Assembly: GCA_944414825.1 (NCBI GenBank)
Contig: CALYBN010000127.1
Coordinates: 1-48,516 of the forward strand
Source: an uncultured Rikenellaceae bacterium
GTDB lineage: Bacteria > Bacteroidota > Bacteroidia > Bacteroidales > Rikenellaceae
DNA length: 48,516 nucleotides
Direction of reading: 5' to 3'
The notes under the pieces were generated by a model, which did no database searches, was not told the origin of the DNA, and saw only the letters and a program-made list of their open reading frames with translations. The translations under genes were made by a program, and so were the position numbers. Positions 16,900 through 26,420 of this stretch are shown piece after piece (position 1 is the first letter of the stretch; every line of letters starts with the position of its first letter).

Positions 16900-17466
16900 A
16901 TGTCAGAAAATATTCCTTCCAAAATCAAACAACTCCGCGAGGCGGCCGGACTTTCTCTCGAAGAGCTGGCCCAAGCGGCAGGGATAGAAGTTCGGCTGTT
17001 GGAGCAGATCGAACGTGGCGAGGTCTCCCCCTCAATCTCTATCCTGATCAAACTGGCTCGCCGTATGGGAGTCCGTCTGGGGACGATTCTCGACGGAATC
17101 GAAGGGTGTGCTCCCGCCGTAACAGGCCGCAACCGTCTTCAACCCACGGTCAGCGCCCCCGCTACCGACGACCAGGGGCACCTCAATTTCCACTCCCTGG
17201 CGCCGCAGAAAAGCGACCGTAACATGGAGCCGTTCCTGATCAATGTCGAGTACACCGGTTGCGAAAAGGAGAACTTCTCCACACACGAGGGCGAAGAGTT
17301 CATCTACGTACTGGAGGGGAACATCGTAATCTACTACGGCAACGAAAAATACACGCTCGGAGCCGGAGAAAGCATCTACTACGACTCGATTGTCCCGCAC
17401 TGCATTACCACCCCCGATCTCAACACGCAGGCCAAGGTACTGGCCGTAACCTATACTCCCTATTAG
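16900..17466 (+). CDS. XRE-family regulator with C-terminal cupin domain
   Basis: Predicted transcription regulator of 188 residues. A helix-turn-helix of the XRE/Cro type covers ~8-62 ([20 protein letters not shown], then a recognition helix near [14 protein letters not shown]). After a linker, a cupin-2 domain fills ~105-187 ([37 protein letters not shown]), which in such proteins binds a small ligand or metal. It lies 28 bases before an acyl-CoA ligase gene and likely shares its transcript. I infer that it senses a product or substrate of the ligase and controls the pair, but the ligand is unknown. Confidence 0.92.
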   Translation: MSENIPSKIKQLREAAGLSLEELAQAAGIEVRLLEQIERGEVSPSISILIKLARRMGVRLGTILDGIEGCAPAVTGRNRLQPTVSAPATDDQGHLNFHSLAPQKSDRNMEPFLINVEYTGCEKENFSTHEGEEFIYVLEGNIVIYYGNEKYTLGAGESIYYDSIVPHCITTPDLNTQAKVLAVTYTPY

Positions 17467-17494
17467 TTCTGTCCAGCACGAGAAGTTTTTAGGT

Positions 17495-19144
17495 ATGGAA
17501 CTACTCAATTACACCATGGGGCAGTTGCTCGAGAAGTGGGCAACGGAGACCCCGCTGCATGATTTTCTGGTCTACCCGGACCGGGGCCTGCGCCTCACGT
17601 ATGCCGAATTCAACGAACGGGTCGACAACATGGCCAAAGCCTTTCTGTCTATCGGCGTCACGAAGGGCAGCAAGGTGGGCATGTGGGCCAAGAACGTACC
17701 CGACTGGCTGACCGTACTGTTTGCGGCCGCCAAAATCGGAGCGGTGCTGGTCACCGTAAACACCAATTACAAGAGTGCCGAAGTGGAGTACATCATGAAA
17801 AACGCCGACATCCACACGATGTGCCTGGTCAACGGCTACCGCGACAGCGACTACGTGGAGATGATGTACCAACTGGTCCCGGAACTCAAGACCCAGCCGC
17901 GCGGGAAGCTCCGCAGCGAGCGCTTCCCCGAACTGCGGAACGTGGTCTACATCGGGCAGGAGAAACTGCGCGGCATGTACACCTCGGCCGAACTGCTGCT
18001 GATGGGCTCCTACCTGGACGACCAGGCATTGCGGGCTGCCGAAGCACAGACCGATCCCTTCGACGAAGTGAACATGCAATACACCTCGGGCACTACCGGT
18101 TTCCCGAAAGGTGTCATGCTATCGCACCATAACATCCTGAACAACGGTATGGCCACGGGCGAATTTATGGCCTATACGGCTGCCGACAAACTGCTCACCT
18201 GCGTACCTCTGTTCCACTGTTTCGGGTGTGTGCTGGCTCTTTGTGCGGTCATCACGCATGGCTCTACGATGGTGATGGTAGAGGATTTCGACCCGTTGAA
18301 GGTATTGGCATCGGTCCACAAGGAGCGGTGCACGATTTTGTACGGCGTGCCGACGATGTTCATCGCCGAGCTGAACCACCCGATGTTCGACATGTTCGAC
18401 CTCACCTCGCTCCGCACAGGTATCATGGCCGGAGCCGTCTGCCCGATCGACACGATGAATCAGGTGATGGAGAAGATGCACTGCAACGTGATCAGCGTCT
18501 ACGGCCTTACGGAGAGTTCGCCGGGCATGACCGCCACGCGCGTGACCGACTCCACGGAGGTACGCGCCACAACCGTCGGCCGTCCCTACCCGTTCGTGGA
18601 TGTGAAGGTGCTCGACCCGGAGACCAATGAGGAGTGCCCGGTAGGTGTGCAGGGAGAGATGTGTTGCAAGGGCTACAACATCATGAAGGGCTACTACAAG
18701 AACCCGGAAGCGACAGCCGAAATTATCGACAGCAACGGTTATCTCCACTCGGGCGACCTGGGCATGCTCGGCGAGGACGGCAACTATCGTATCACGGGCC
18801 GCATCAAGGAGATGATCATCCGTGGCGGTGAGAACATCTACCCGCGTGAGATCGAAAACTTCCTGTTCAAGATGCCGCAAATCCAAGGAGTTGAAGTGGC
18901 CGGAATCCCGAGTCCGAAATACGGCGAAGAGGTAGGGGCCTTCATCCGCGTACAGGACGGGCAGACCCTCACCGAGGAGGAGGTCAAGACCTTCTGCCGC
19001 GGCAATATCGCCCGTTACAAGATTCCGAAATACATTTTCTTCGTAAAGGAGTTCCCGATGACGGCCAGCGGCAAGATCCAGAAATACCGCCTCAAGGAGC
19101 TCGGTCTGCAATTGCTGAAAGAGGCCGGCGTCGAAGTAATCTAA
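17495..19144 (+). CDS. AMP-dependent acyl-CoA synthetase (FadD-like)
   Basis: Adenylate-forming ligase of 549 residues that activates a carboxylic acid, probably a fatty acid, with ATP and CoA. Seen: A3 motif [11 protein letters not shown] from Tyr196, [10 protein letters not shown], the hinge region [29 protein letters not shown], and near the C-terminus [11 protein letters not shown] with the lysine used for adenylation. The full two-domain length is present. The closest known group is medium/long-chain fatty acyl-CoA ligases; no signal peptide is seen. It is paired with the XRE-cupin gene upstream. A run of nine G residues (19152-19160) follows the stop and may be prone to length variation. 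Confidence 0.92.
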   Translation: MELLNYTMGQLLEKWATETPLHDFLVYPDRGLRLTYAEFNERVDNMAKAFLSIGVTKGSKVGMWAKNVPDWLTVLFAAAKIGAVLVTVNTNYKSAEVEYIMKNADIHTMCLVNGYRDSDYVEMMYQLVPELKTQPRGKLRSERFPELRNVVYIGQEKLRGMYTSAELLLMGSYLDDQALRAAEAQTDPFDEVNMQYTSGTTGFPKGVMLSHHNILNNGMATGEFMAYTAADKLLTCVPLFHCFGCVLALCAVITHGSTMVMVEDFDPLKVLASVHKERCTILYGVPTMFIAELNHPMFDMFDLTSLRTGIMAGAVCPIDTMNQVMEKMHCNVISVYGLTESSPGMTATRVTDSTEVRATTVGRPYPFVDVKVLDPETNEECPVGVQGEMCCKGYNIMKGYYKNPEATAEIIDSNGYLHSGDLGMLGEDGNYRITGRIKEMIIRGGENIYPREIENFLFKMPQIQGVEVAGIPSPKYGEEVGAFIRVQDGQTLTEEEVKTFCRGNIARYKIPKYIFFVKEFPMTASGKIQKYRLKELGLQLLKEAGVEVI

Positions 19145-19233
19145 CACCAAGGGGGGGGGAAGTCTCGGACGGAACGCTTATGAACAAGAGTTTTAAATCC
19201 GTTGTTTTTAGCCTCAACCCATACCCTCATAAC

Positions 19234-19282
19234 AAGAAAAAAGCGAAAGGCAGGAAAAACATCCTGCCTTTTCTCTTTTTTA
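19234..19282. terminator. Bidirectional intrinsic terminator
   Basis: The core stem is 19246-19255 with 19262-19271, flanked by an A-run on the left and a T-run (CTTTTTTAT) on the right. It can therefore end the rightward ligase transcript and the leftward acetyltransferase transcript that converge here. Confidence 0.8.
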
Positions 19283-19328
19283 TCATATAACAAAGCCCAT
19301 GGGGCTACTTCACGAACCACCCTCGGAA

Positions 19329-19895
19329 TTAACGGGAATCCGATTCCAAGCGGCGCTTAACCACGGCCGGATTACCCACTGCCAGCGAATCGGAAGGGAT
19401 ATCATGCACCACCACACTTCCCGCACCGATAATGCAACGGTCTCCGATAGTGACTCCGGGGCAGATCACCGTACCGCCACCAATCCAACAATCGTCGCCG
19501 ATCGTAACAGGCAATGCCCGCTCGATGGTCTGACGCCGAAGCCGGTAATCCATCGGGTGCTCCGGCGTATAGATCTGCACGGCCGGACCGATCAGCGTAT
19601 GCGCACCGACGCGGATGCCTCCGCCGTCCAGGAAACAGCAGTTATAGTTGATATAAACTCCCTCGCCCAGGTGGATATGGCGTCCGTGGTCGCAATAAAA
19701 AGGCGGGCAAATGATCGCCGTATCCGGCACATCGGGGATCACCTCCCGCAATGCCTCCCGGTACTCCTGCGAAGCAGGTGTCAAGCCGTTGAATCGGCGC
19801 AGGCGCTCCTGCGTCCCGATATAACTGTGCCACAGCTCCGGATCGCTCGTATCGGCAAACTCGCCGCTAAGCATCTTCTCTTGTTCGGTCTTCAT
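19329..19895 (-). CDS. Maltose/galactoside O-acetyltransferase-type enzyme (left-handed beta-helix)
   Basis: Acetyl-CoA dependent sugar O-acetyltransferase of the LacA/Maa/NodL group, 188 residues. Residues 1-55 are the helical Mac-type N-domain (MKTEQEKMLSGEFADTSDPE). After that come hexapeptide repeats of the left-handed beta-helix, with the probable catalytic His in YTPEHPMD and a C-terminal GNPAVVKRRL cap. I chose the start at 19895, which is the usual N-terminus of the family, over an in-frame ATG at 19922. It is the last gene of the leftward run that contains the S46 peptidase, 65 bases after that gene's stop. The natural acceptor sugar is unknown. Confidence 0.92.
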   Translation of the reverse strand: MKTEQEKMLSGEFADTSDPELWHSYIGTQERLRRFNGLTPASQEYREALREVIPDVPDTAIICPPFYCDHGRHIHLGEGVYINYNCCFLDGGGIRVGAHTLIGPAVQIYTPEHPMDYRLRRQTIERALPVTIGDDCWIGGGTVICPGVTIGDRCIIGAGSVVVHDIPSDSLAVGNPAVVKRRLESDSR

Positions 19896-19960
19896 ACGAT
19901 CAAATATTTTCAACCGCCACACACTCTAGGCCCAAGTCTGGCCACGGAGAACTGACCGGT

Positions 19961-22084
19961 CTATTTCAGTGTCATCTCCTCCAACAGATAGCCGGCACCG
20001 CCCACTTTCTCCACCACGAACAACAGGTAGCGGATGTCGAGTGCAATGTTGCGGCACATGGCCGGGTCGAACTCAATGTCGCTCATCGTACTGAGCCACG
20101 TCCGGTCGAAATTGATCCCCACCAGCTCCCCGCGGCCGTTCAGCACCGGGCTGCCCGAGTTGCCGCCCGTGGTGTGATTCGTGGCCAGGAAGCAGACCGG
20201 TACCGTATAGTGCGGATTCCGCTTCGTACCGACGTTGATCGCCCAGCGGCCATAATCCTTCGCGGCATACAGCTCGCGCAGACGCTGCGGAATGTCGTAA
20301 TCGTAGATCGAGGGATCGTCCTTGGCGATGATGCCGTCAAGCGTCGAGAGAGGCTTGTGCCATACGCCATCGGCCGGAGCATAACCGCCTACCTGCCCGT
20401 AAGCCACACGCAAAGTGAGGTTAGCATCGGGGAAAAAGTCACGCCCGGGTTCGAACTCGCGCTGTCCCCGCACATAAATGTTATAAAGGCTGTCGATCCG
20501 GTTCTGATAACGGGCATAAGGTCGGGCAATCTGCTCCGTGTAGAGTGTCGTGAAACCGTCGAGCAGTTTCATGGCCGGGTCCTCTTTCCGCAACGCCTCG
20601 AAAGCAACCGGATCAGCCGTCGCCGCAGCCAGCTTCTCGGCCGAGGTCAGCGCCGAATGGGAATACAGCCAATCCACATAAGCCGCCACGCCACCCAATG
20701 CCCGGACATTCCCGGCCAGCACCTCGGGCACGAACTCCTCCGGGACGTGTTCCATGTATTCCGACAACAGCAAGGTGGCGATCCGGCGGTCGATCTCCAC
20801 CGAATAGTCCTTATAGAAAGCCTCCAACTTCTCCCGGAACGCTCCATCCGAGGGTCCTGTCGCCTTGCGCACTTCACGGGCCGCACCCATGAGTTCGATC
20901 ACACTGAAGGCCTCATTATAGTAATCGCGCGCTTCGGCATATTTCCGCTGTCCGGCATAAGCCTCGCGCAAACGGTCAAGCACACCGGCATACTCCGGGT
21001 GCGAAGCAGCCCACGTGGCAAAACGCCGTTCATAATCACGTTTCTTGTCGATCGTTCCGAGGCGCTCCAGACCGAGGCTCTCACCCTGCCACTTCTTCCA
21101 GGCATTGGCGATCGAAGCCTGTTTGGCGGCATAGGCGATCCGGATCGCCGGGTCGCGCTGCTGCGCCTGCGCGATCACGTCGAGCCGCAGAGTGCGCAGT
21201 CCGATCTTGGTCGGGTCCGAAAAGTTGAGCACGAAGTCCACGGCATCCGAGGTAATGAACTGCTGCGTAGAGCCCGGGCAGCCATAAACCAGCGTAAAGT
21301 CGCCCTCCTTCACCCCTCGGGTCGAGATCGTGAAGTACTTCTTGGGGCGATACGGGACGTTCTCCTTCGAGTAGTCGGCCGGACGTCCCTCCTTATCGGC
21401 ATAGATGCGGAAAATGGAGAAGTCGCCCGTATGGCGCGGCCACATCCAGTTGTCGGTGTCGCCGCCGAACTTGCCGATCGAGGAGGGCGGTGCTGCCACC
21501 AGCCGCACGTCGCGGAACACCTCGCTCACAAACAGAAAATACTGATTGCCATAGTAGAACGACTCCACATCGGCCGTATAGTGCGTACCCTCCGTAGCCT
21601 GTTGCTTTACCCGCTCGATATTCGACCGCAGGAGCGCCTCGCGCCGCCCATAGGCCACCGTATCGAGACCTGCCGTCACACGATCGGTCACATCTTCCAT
21701 CCGCACCAGGAACGAGACAGTCAGCCCCGGATTGGGCAGCTCCTCGTCACGACTCATGGCCCAGAAGCCGTTGGTCAGGTAATCGTGTTCCACGCTGCTG
21801 TGGCTTTGGATCTGGCCGTAGCCGCAATGGTGGTTGGTCAGCAGCAGTCCCTGATCCGACACCAGTTCACCGGTACACCCCCGTCCGAAGAGCACCACGG
21901 CATCCTTGAACGAGGCTCGATTGACATCATAAATATCCCGGGCAGTCAGTCGTGCGCCCTTGCTTTTCATATCCCGGATACGGCTCCCGATCAGACTGGG
22001 CAGCCACATGCCCTGGTCGGCCCGCACACCGGGCAGCGACAGGAGCAGGCAGAGTAAAAAAATCAGCGTAAAACGGCTTTTCAT
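19961..22084 (-). CDS. S46-family dipeptidyl peptidase, DPP11-type (Asp/Glu specific)
   Basis: Secreted or periplasmic serine exopeptidase that cleaves dipeptides from peptide N-termini, feeding amino-acid fermentation. It has 707 residues with a Sec signal peptide (1-22). The chymotrypsin-fold halves show TNHHCGY (83-89) with the catalytic His, and GGNSGSPVLNGRGELVG with Ser643. The residue 18 positions after the serine is Arg661 (GINFDR). In Porphyromonas DPP11 the equivalent Arg673 gives preference for Asp/Glu at P1, whereas DPP7 has Gly there. I therefore call it DPP11-type. It lies 51 bases after maf with no promoter box between. Confidence 0.9.
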   Translation of the reverse strand: MKSRFTLIFLLCLLLSLPGVRADQGMWLPSLIGSRIRDMKSKGARLTARDIYDVNRASFKDAVVLFGRGCTGELVSDQGLLLTNHHCGYGQIQSHSSVEHDYLTNGFWAMSRDEELPNPGLTVSFLVRMEDVTDRVTAGLDTVAYGRREALLRSNIERVKQQATEGTHYTADVESFYYGNQYFLFVSEVFRDVRLVAAPPSSIGKFGGDTDNWMWPRHTGDFSIFRIYADKEGRPADYSKENVPYRPKKYFTISTRGVKEGDFTLVYGCPGSTQQFITSDAVDFVLNFSDPTKIGLRTLRLDVIAQAQQRDPAIRIAYAAKQASIANAWKKWQGESLGLERLGTIDKKRDYERRFATWAASHPEYAGVLDRLREAYAGQRKYAEARDYYNEAFSVIELMGAAREVRKATGPSDGAFREKLEAFYKDYSVEIDRRIATLLLSEYMEHVPEEFVPEVLAGNVRALGGVAAYVDWLYSHSALTSAEKLAAATADPVAFEALRKEDPAMKLLDGFTTLYTEQIARPYARYQNRIDSLYNIYVRGQREFEPGRDFFPDANLTLRVAYGQVGGYAPADGVWHKPLSTLDGIIAKDDPSIYDYDIPQRLRELYAAKDYGRWAINVGTKRNPHYTVPVCFLATNHTTGGNSGSPVLNGRGELVGINFDRTWLSTMSDIEFDPAMCRNIALDIRYLLFVVEKVGGAGYLLEEMTLK

Positions 22085-22135
22085 ATTTTTTCAGGTTTTG
22101 TGTGGGTTTTCATCATATTTTGCGAGGTGAGGGGT

Positions 22136-22732
22136 TTACCGCCCACCGAGCATCTCCTCGAGCCGGACATACAGCATCTGGATCGGCAGTCCCATCACAT
22201 TATAGAACGAACCGTCGATGCGTTCAATGCCGGCATAACCGATCCACTCCTGGATGCCGTAGGCCCCCGCTTTGTCATAGGGTTGATAAGTATCGACATA
22301 GTAATGGATCTCCTCAGGTGTCAGTGCCCGGAACCACACGCCGGTCTCCACCGAGAAGGCCTCCGTCCGGTCTGCCGTGCGGAGTACGACGCCCGAAACG
22401 ACCGTATGGCGCCGGTCCGAGAGTGAAGAGAGCATCTCCACGGCCATCTCCCGGTCGCGGGGTTTGCCCAGGATGCGGTCGTCGAGGATCACCACCGTGT
22501 CGGCCGTCACCAGAATCTCATCCGCCGCCAGCGGACGGGGATAGGCCAGCGACTTGAGTTGTGCCAGGTACTGCGGCACCTCATGCGACGGCATTTCGGG
22601 TGGGTAGACCTCCTCCACCTCGTAGCTGTCGGCCAGGGTGAAAGGCAGTCCGCACCCTGCCAACAAATCGCGCCGCCGAGGCGAGTGGCTGGCCAGAATC
22701 AGTCGTTTATTTTTCAGCTTATCGAGCAACAT
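22136..22732 (-). CDS. maf: Maf-family nucleotide pyrophosphatase
   Basis: Cytoplasmic nucleoside-triphosphate pyrophosphatase of the Maf/YhdE group that removes non-canonical or excess dTTP/UTP-type nucleotides. The length is 198 residues. Seen: LILASHSPRRRDLL at residues 11-24 and the catalytic-region TADTVVILDDRILGKPRD with its conserved Asp and Lys. It lies 27 bases after the FAH-family gene in the leftward run. The old name, septum formation inhibitor, reflects overexpression effects in other bacteria. Confidence 0.94.
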   Translation of the reverse strand: MLLDKLKNKRLILASHSPRRRDLLAGCGLPFTLADSYEVEEVYPPEMPSHEVPQYLAQLKSLAYPRPLAADEILVTADTVVILDDRILGKPRDREMAVEMLSSLSDRRHTVVSGVVLRTADRTEAFSVETGVWFRALTPEEIHYYVDTYQPYDKAGAYGIQEWIGYAGIERIDGSFYNVMGLPIQMLYVRLEEMLGGR

Positions 22733-22759
22733 GGTCTAGGCTTTTGCACAATTTCCATT

Positions 22760-23383
22760 CTACTTTATATCAAAGTCGAGCAGTGTCTGTCCTTCCAGTT
22801 CGGCCGTCAGGTGGTCGCCCGGCACAACAGGCCCAACGCCTGCCGGAGTTCCGGTATAGATCAGGTCGCCCATCTTGAGCGTGATGAAACGGGAGACATG
22901 GCTGATGATTTCATCCACGCTGAAGATCATCTGCGACGTATCGCCCTCCTGCCGCCGCTCCCCGTTGAGCGACATCATAAAGTGCAACCGTTGCACATCG
23001 CCGCCCAACTCCTCTAGCGAGAGGAACCGCGGCGAAAGGGCTGCCGAATAGTCGAACGCCTTGCAGACCTCCCAGGGTAATCCTTCAGCGATGCAACGGC
23101 GTTGCAGGTCGCGAGCCGTGAAATCGATTCCAAGCCCCACCTCGGCATAATAGCGATGGGCAAAGCGGCGGGCAATGCTGCGCCCCACGCGATTGATCCG
23201 GACCACCAGTTCGGTTTCATAATGCATATCGTTGCTGAACGACGGCACGTAGAACGGGTCGTTATTGCGCAGCAGCGCCGTATCGGGCTTGGTGAAAAAG
23301 ACCGGTTCTGCCGGACGGTTCCGATTGCCGTCCAACTCCACGATATGTTCCGCATAGTTGCGGCCAATGCAAATGATCTTCAT
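22760..23383 (-). CDS. Fumarylacetoacetate hydrolase family protein
   Basis: Member of the FAH superfamily, 207 residues. The metal site is visible in DMHYETELVVRI (two Glu) and GLGIDFTARDLQ (Asp), together with KAFDYSAALSP and YTGTPAGVGPV near the C-terminus. Characterised short members act as acylpyruvate hydrolases or oxaloacetate decarboxylases, and this is the likelier range for a lone gene outside an aromatic-degradation cluster. The exact reaction cannot be set from sequence. It lies downstream of lpxB after a 292-base stretch with only short frames. Confidence 0.9.
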   Translation of the reverse strand: MKIICIGRNYAEHIVELDGNRNRPAEPVFFTKPDTALLRNNDPFYVPSFSNDMHYETELVVRINRVGRSIARRFAHRYYAEVGLGIDFTARDLQRRCIAEGLPWEVCKAFDYSAALSPRFLSLEELGGDVQRLHFMMSLNGERRQEGDTSQMIFSVDEIISHVSRFITLKMGDLIYTGTPAGVGPVVPGDHLTAELEGQTLLDFDIK

Positions 23384-23429
23384 CTTCAGTTTCTTTTATT
23401 TAGGCGGGATACTCGATTCAATAACGGCA

Positions 23430-23543
23430 CTACAACGGTCCATATTGCATCCCCCTCTCCGGCATATCCGAGCTCCAACGGCCACCGAGAACCGACACGA
23501 TCAGCAAAGCCAGGCCTCCATTCACCCACCGGCGGATTCTCAT
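23430..23543 (-). other. Short unassigned frame (37 codons), second of a tandem pair
   Basis: A frame starting MRIRRWVNGG and continuing with the hydrophobic stretch LALLIVSVLGG, then a polar end. It begins two bases after the stop of another 37-codon frame. It could be a small membrane peptide, part of a decayed gene, or chance. I do not recognise it. Confidence 0.2.
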
Positions 23544-23545
23544 TC

Positions 23546-23659
23546 CTACCGCCCGCAGCAAGGCCTCGGCTGGGAATTCGACGCAATCAATTCTGGCCAA
23601 CCGTAAGCACCCACCGCCGCCAGCAACAGATCTCCTCCGATCACATTCTGTAGCATCAT
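23546..23659 (-). other. Short unassigned frame (37 codons) after lpxB
   Basis: Starts MMLQNVIGGDLLLAAVGAYG, 16 bases after the lpxB stop on the same strand, and ends two bases before the next short frame. No family is recognised. Together the two frames fill most of the 292-base gap between lpxB and the FAH-family gene. Confidence 0.2.
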
Positions 23660-23675
23660 CGACCCATGCCCGGTT

Positions 23676-24809
23676 TTATTTCTGTTTCAACAACTCCACC
23701 ATTCGGGCCGCGAACCGTTCCGAAGCGCCGGCTCCTCCGACCGCCTCGCGCAGCAAGGCATAATCGGCCAGCATCTGCTCGCGTTTTTCGCCGCCAGGCA
23801 GGATGGCCCGCAGTTCGGCCACGGCCTTGGGCATGGTCATATCCCACTGGATCAGTTCGCGCACCACCTCACGGTCCATGATGAGGTTCACCAGCGAGAT
23901 GAACCGGATGGTGAGGATCACGCGGCCGATGTTCATCGAGATCTTATTGGCGCGGTAGCAGACAAACTCCGGCGTACCGAGCAGTGCCGTCTCGAGCGTA
24001 GCCGTCCCCGAAGTGACCACCGCCGCCTGAGCATGGGCCAGCAACGGGTAGGTCTGATCACACACATAGCGGACATCGCTCTCACCGATCACCCGGTCAT
24101 AAACCTCCCGGTCAAGCCACGACACGCCACCCACCACAAAACGATACTCCGGGAATCGCCGCGAAAGCTCCACCATAAAGGGCAGGTTATAACCGATCTC
24201 CGTCACACGGCTGCCGGCCAGCAGTGCCACGATAGGCTTGTCGTCCGGAATGCCGTTCCGAGCCAGAAACTCCGCCCGCGGAGGAAGCGCTGCCCGTTGC
24301 TGCTCCACCACGTCGACCAGCGGATTGCCTTCGAAGATGGCGTCAATTCCCCGTTTGCGGAAATAATCCACCTCGAACGGGAAGATGATGAACAGTTTGT
24401 CGACATACTTGCGGATCAGCTTCACACGCGACTCCTTCCAGGCCCACACCTTGGGCGAGATGTAGTAGAACGTGCGCAGGCCGATCTTCTTGGCGTATCG
24501 CGCCACCTTGAAATTGAAGCCCGGGTAGTCGATCAGGATCAACACATCAGGGTGCCACGCCTTTACATCCTGCTTGCACTCGCGCAGTTGAGCAAAGATC
24601 TCGGGCAGGTGGCGAACCACCTCGGCAAAACCGAAAAACGAGGCCGTCTTGTAGTGCCGGGCCAAATTCTCCCCTCCGCCCACAGCGGCCATCTTGTCGC
24701 CGCCCCAGAAGCGGAACTCCGCCTGCGGATCGTGCTTGAGCAGCCCCTTCATCAGGTTGGCGCCATGGAGGTCGCCCGAGGCTTCGCCTGCAATCAGATA
24801 GTATCTCAT
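23676..24809 (-). CDS. lpxB: Lipid-A-disaccharide synthase
   Basis: Condenses UDP-2,3-diacylglucosamine with lipid X to the lipid A disaccharide on the inner face of the cytoplasmic membrane. It has 377 residues as a GT19 glycosyltransferase. Seen: YLIAGEASGDLHGANLMKGL at the N-terminus, FWGGDKMAAVGG, IDYPGFNFKVARYAKK, YYISPKVWAWKESRVKLI, and in the C-domain LLAGSRVTEIGYNLP and TSGTATLETALLGTPEFVCY. I chose the start at 24809 because the conserved N-terminus begins there; the frame stays open further upstream, but that extension is unlike the family and overlaps the end of trmD. It is the third gene of the leftward run. Confidence 0.96.
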   Translation of the reverse strand: MRYYLIAGEASGDLHGANLMKGLLKHDPQAEFRFWGGDKMAAVGGGENLARHYKTASFFGFAEVVRHLPEIFAQLRECKQDVKAWHPDVLILIDYPGFNFKVARYAKKIGLRTFYYISPKVWAWKESRVKLIRKYVDKLFIIFPFEVDYFRKRGIDAIFEGNPLVDVVEQQRAALPPRAEFLARNGIPDDKPIVALLAGSRVTEIGYNLPFMVELSRRFPEYRFVVGGVSWLDREVYDRVIGESDVRYVCDQTYPLLAHAQAAVVTSGTATLETALLGTPEFVCYRANKISMNIGRVILTIRFISLVNLIMDREVVRELIQWDMTMPKAVAELRAILPGGEKREQMLADYALLREAVGGAGASERFAARMVELLKQK

Positions 24810-24877
24810 AGGGTTTCCATTTGTTTCATGATTCCGGCACCGCCTCCGCTGTGGCCGTGACAGGGAGGCAATTGCCA

Positions 24878-25555
24878 CTACTTTTCGAGCAGATCGGGAC
24901 GCAGGCGGCGGGTCCGTTCCAGTGACTGCTCGTCCTGCCACTTCCGGATATTGGCCGCATGGCCCGACAAGAGCACCTCCGGCACCTCCCAGCCGTTGAA
25001 AACCGCCGGCCGCGTATATACGGGTGGGGCCAACAGGTTATCCTGGAAGCAGTCGGTCAGGGCCGAAGCCTCGTCGCCGATGGCGCCGGGGATGATCCGC
25101 ACCACGCTGTCGGTAATAATGGCCGCAGCCAGTTCGCCACCCGTCAGGACATAGTCGCCGATCGAAATCTCGCGCGTAACCAGATGCTCCCGAATACGGT
25201 AATCAAGCCCTTTGTAGTGGCCGCACAGGATGATGATATTCTCGAGCGTCGACAAGCGGTTGGCCTCATGCTGATCATAGCGGATACCGTCCGGCGAGGT
25301 ATAGATGATTTCGTCATAGTCGCGTTGCGAACGCAGCGCCTCGATGCAGCGGAACACGGGCTCGGGCTTCATCACCATGCCTGCCTCGCCGCCAAACGGG
25401 TAATCGTCCACCTGATGGTGCTTGTCGTAGGTGTAGTCGCGGATATTGTGCACCACGATCTCCACAAGCCCCTTGTTCTGGGCACGCTTAAGGATCGACT
25501 CGTTGAGCGGCGAGTCGAGCAGTTCGGGCACGACAGTCAGGATATCGATACGCAT
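24878..25555 (-). CDS. trmD: tRNA (guanine-N1-)-methyltransferase
   Basis: Methylates G37 of tRNAs to m1G and so prevents +1 frameshifting. It has 225 residues of the SPOUT class. Seen: [17 protein letters not shown], the flexible loop [14 protein letters not shown], and the knot segments [14 protein letters not shown] and [16 protein letters not shown]. It usually travels with rpsP-rimM-rplS in other bacteria. Here it lies two bases after an MBL-fold hydrolase and 68 bases before lpxB. Confidence 0.97.
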   Translation of the reverse strand: MRIDILTVVPELLDSPLNESILKRAQNKGLVEIVVHNIRDYTYDKHHQVDDYPFGGEAGMVMKPEPVFRCIEALRSQRDYDEIIYTSPDGIRYDQHEANRLSTLENIIILCGHYKGLDYRIREHLVTREISIGDYVLTGGELAAAIITDSVVRIIPGAIGDEASALTDCFQDNLLAPPVYTRPAVFNGWEVPEVLLSGHAANIRKWQDEQSLERTRRLRPDLLEK

Positions 25556-25557
25556 GA

Positions 25558-26232
25558 CTACACCTCTTTATAATTGACGTCGCCGCGCAGCACCTCCACG
25601 ATGAAAGGGTTGTAGAGCACCTCGTGTCCGATCGTACTCTTGGCCCCGTGACCGGGATAGAGTTCTACGTCGTCACCGAGCGGCACGATCTTTTTCAGGA
25701 TGCTGTTCATGATCCAGCTGTAATCGCCGCCGGGAAGGTCCGTACGGCCGATGCTCTCGCGGAACAGCGTATCACCACAGAAGAGCGCCTTGCTTTCCGG
25801 TTCGAAGAGACAGATATGGCCCGGCGTATGGCCCGGCGTGTGGATAATACGCAGAGTGGTCTGGCCGAAGGTCAACTCCGCCTGTCCCTTCAGGTCGATC
25901 TCCACGCTCGGGATCGCCCGCACACGCAGGCCGAACATCTCGCCCTGCTGCTGGGCCGAAGCAACCAGGAAAGCATCATCGCCGTGCAGAGCGAACGGCA
26001 CGCCGAAGGTCTGCTTGACCTGCTCGACGCCCAGCATATGATCCACATGGCCATGGGTATTGACCGCCATCACAGGTTTCAAGTTCTTATCGTTCAAATA
26101 ATTGACCAGTGCATTATCCTCCGCGGCCGAGTAGTTCCCGGCGTCGAGCACGATGCACTCCCCTGTGGCATCGGAGAGCACGTAGGTATTCTCCTGGAAG
26201 GGATTGAAAGCGAAAACAGCAATCTTGATCAT
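25558..26232 (-). CDS. MBL-fold metallohydrolase (glyoxalase II-like)
   Basis: Metallo-beta-lactamase-fold hydrolase of 224 residues. The zinc motif [10 protein letters not shown] (HxHxDH) is intact, as are the later ligands in [22 protein letters not shown] and [10 protein letters not shown]. Closest are glyoxalase-II-like thioesterases of unknown substrate. It is the first gene of the leftward run ending at 19329, with a promoter box at 26256-26263. Confidence 0.92.
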   Translation of the reverse strand: MIKIAVFAFNPFQENTYVLSDATGECIVLDAGNYSAAEDNALVNYLNDKNLKPVMAVNTHGHVDHMLGVEQVKQTFGVPFALHGDDAFLVASAQQQGEMFGLRVRAIPSVEIDLKGQAELTFGQTTLRIIHTPGHTPGHICLFEPESKALFCGDTLFRESIGRTDLPGGDYSWIMNSILKKIVPLGDDVELYPGHGAKSTIGHEVLYNPFIVEVLRGDVNYKEV

Positions 26233-26255
26233 ACGGATTCTTGTTCAATTTGGAA

Positions 26256-26263
26256 CAAAGATA
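26256..26263 (-). promoter_or_regulatory. -7 promoter box of the MBL-trmD-lpxB run
   Basis: The minus strand reads TATCTTTG, 24 bases before the start at 26232. I found no other TAnnTTTG match in the gaps of the seven-gene run downstream, so it may drive all of them. Confidence 0.6.
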
Positions 26264-26361
26264 GGTAAAAAACCGAAAGAAGACATCCCGCACGGCGTCA
26301 TTTCGCGAACTTCGGTCTGGAAATCGGATCGAACCCACTGGCTCTTATGGCGAAATTTTCC

Positions 26362-26369
26362 TACCTTTG
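26362..26369 (+). promoter_or_regulatory. -7 promoter box of the lipoprotein gene
   Basis: TACCTTTG, 52 bases before the start at 26421. No clear -33 is seen. Confidence 0.55.
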
Positions 26370-26420
26370 TTGCGATAGTCGCCCCAGGTCCTATCTGATC
26401 ACTCAGAAAACCGCCGCCCG

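Noticed and set aside
20174-22057. 627-codon open frame antisense to the S46 peptidase gene
   Set aside because: It arises from codon bias of the real gene on the other strand. The translation is rich in Arg, His and Ile and has no family features.
24810-24941. 44-codon N-terminal extension of LpxB
   Set aside because: The conserved LpxB N-terminus begins at 24809. The extension is Arg- and Pro-rich and overlaps the end of trmD.
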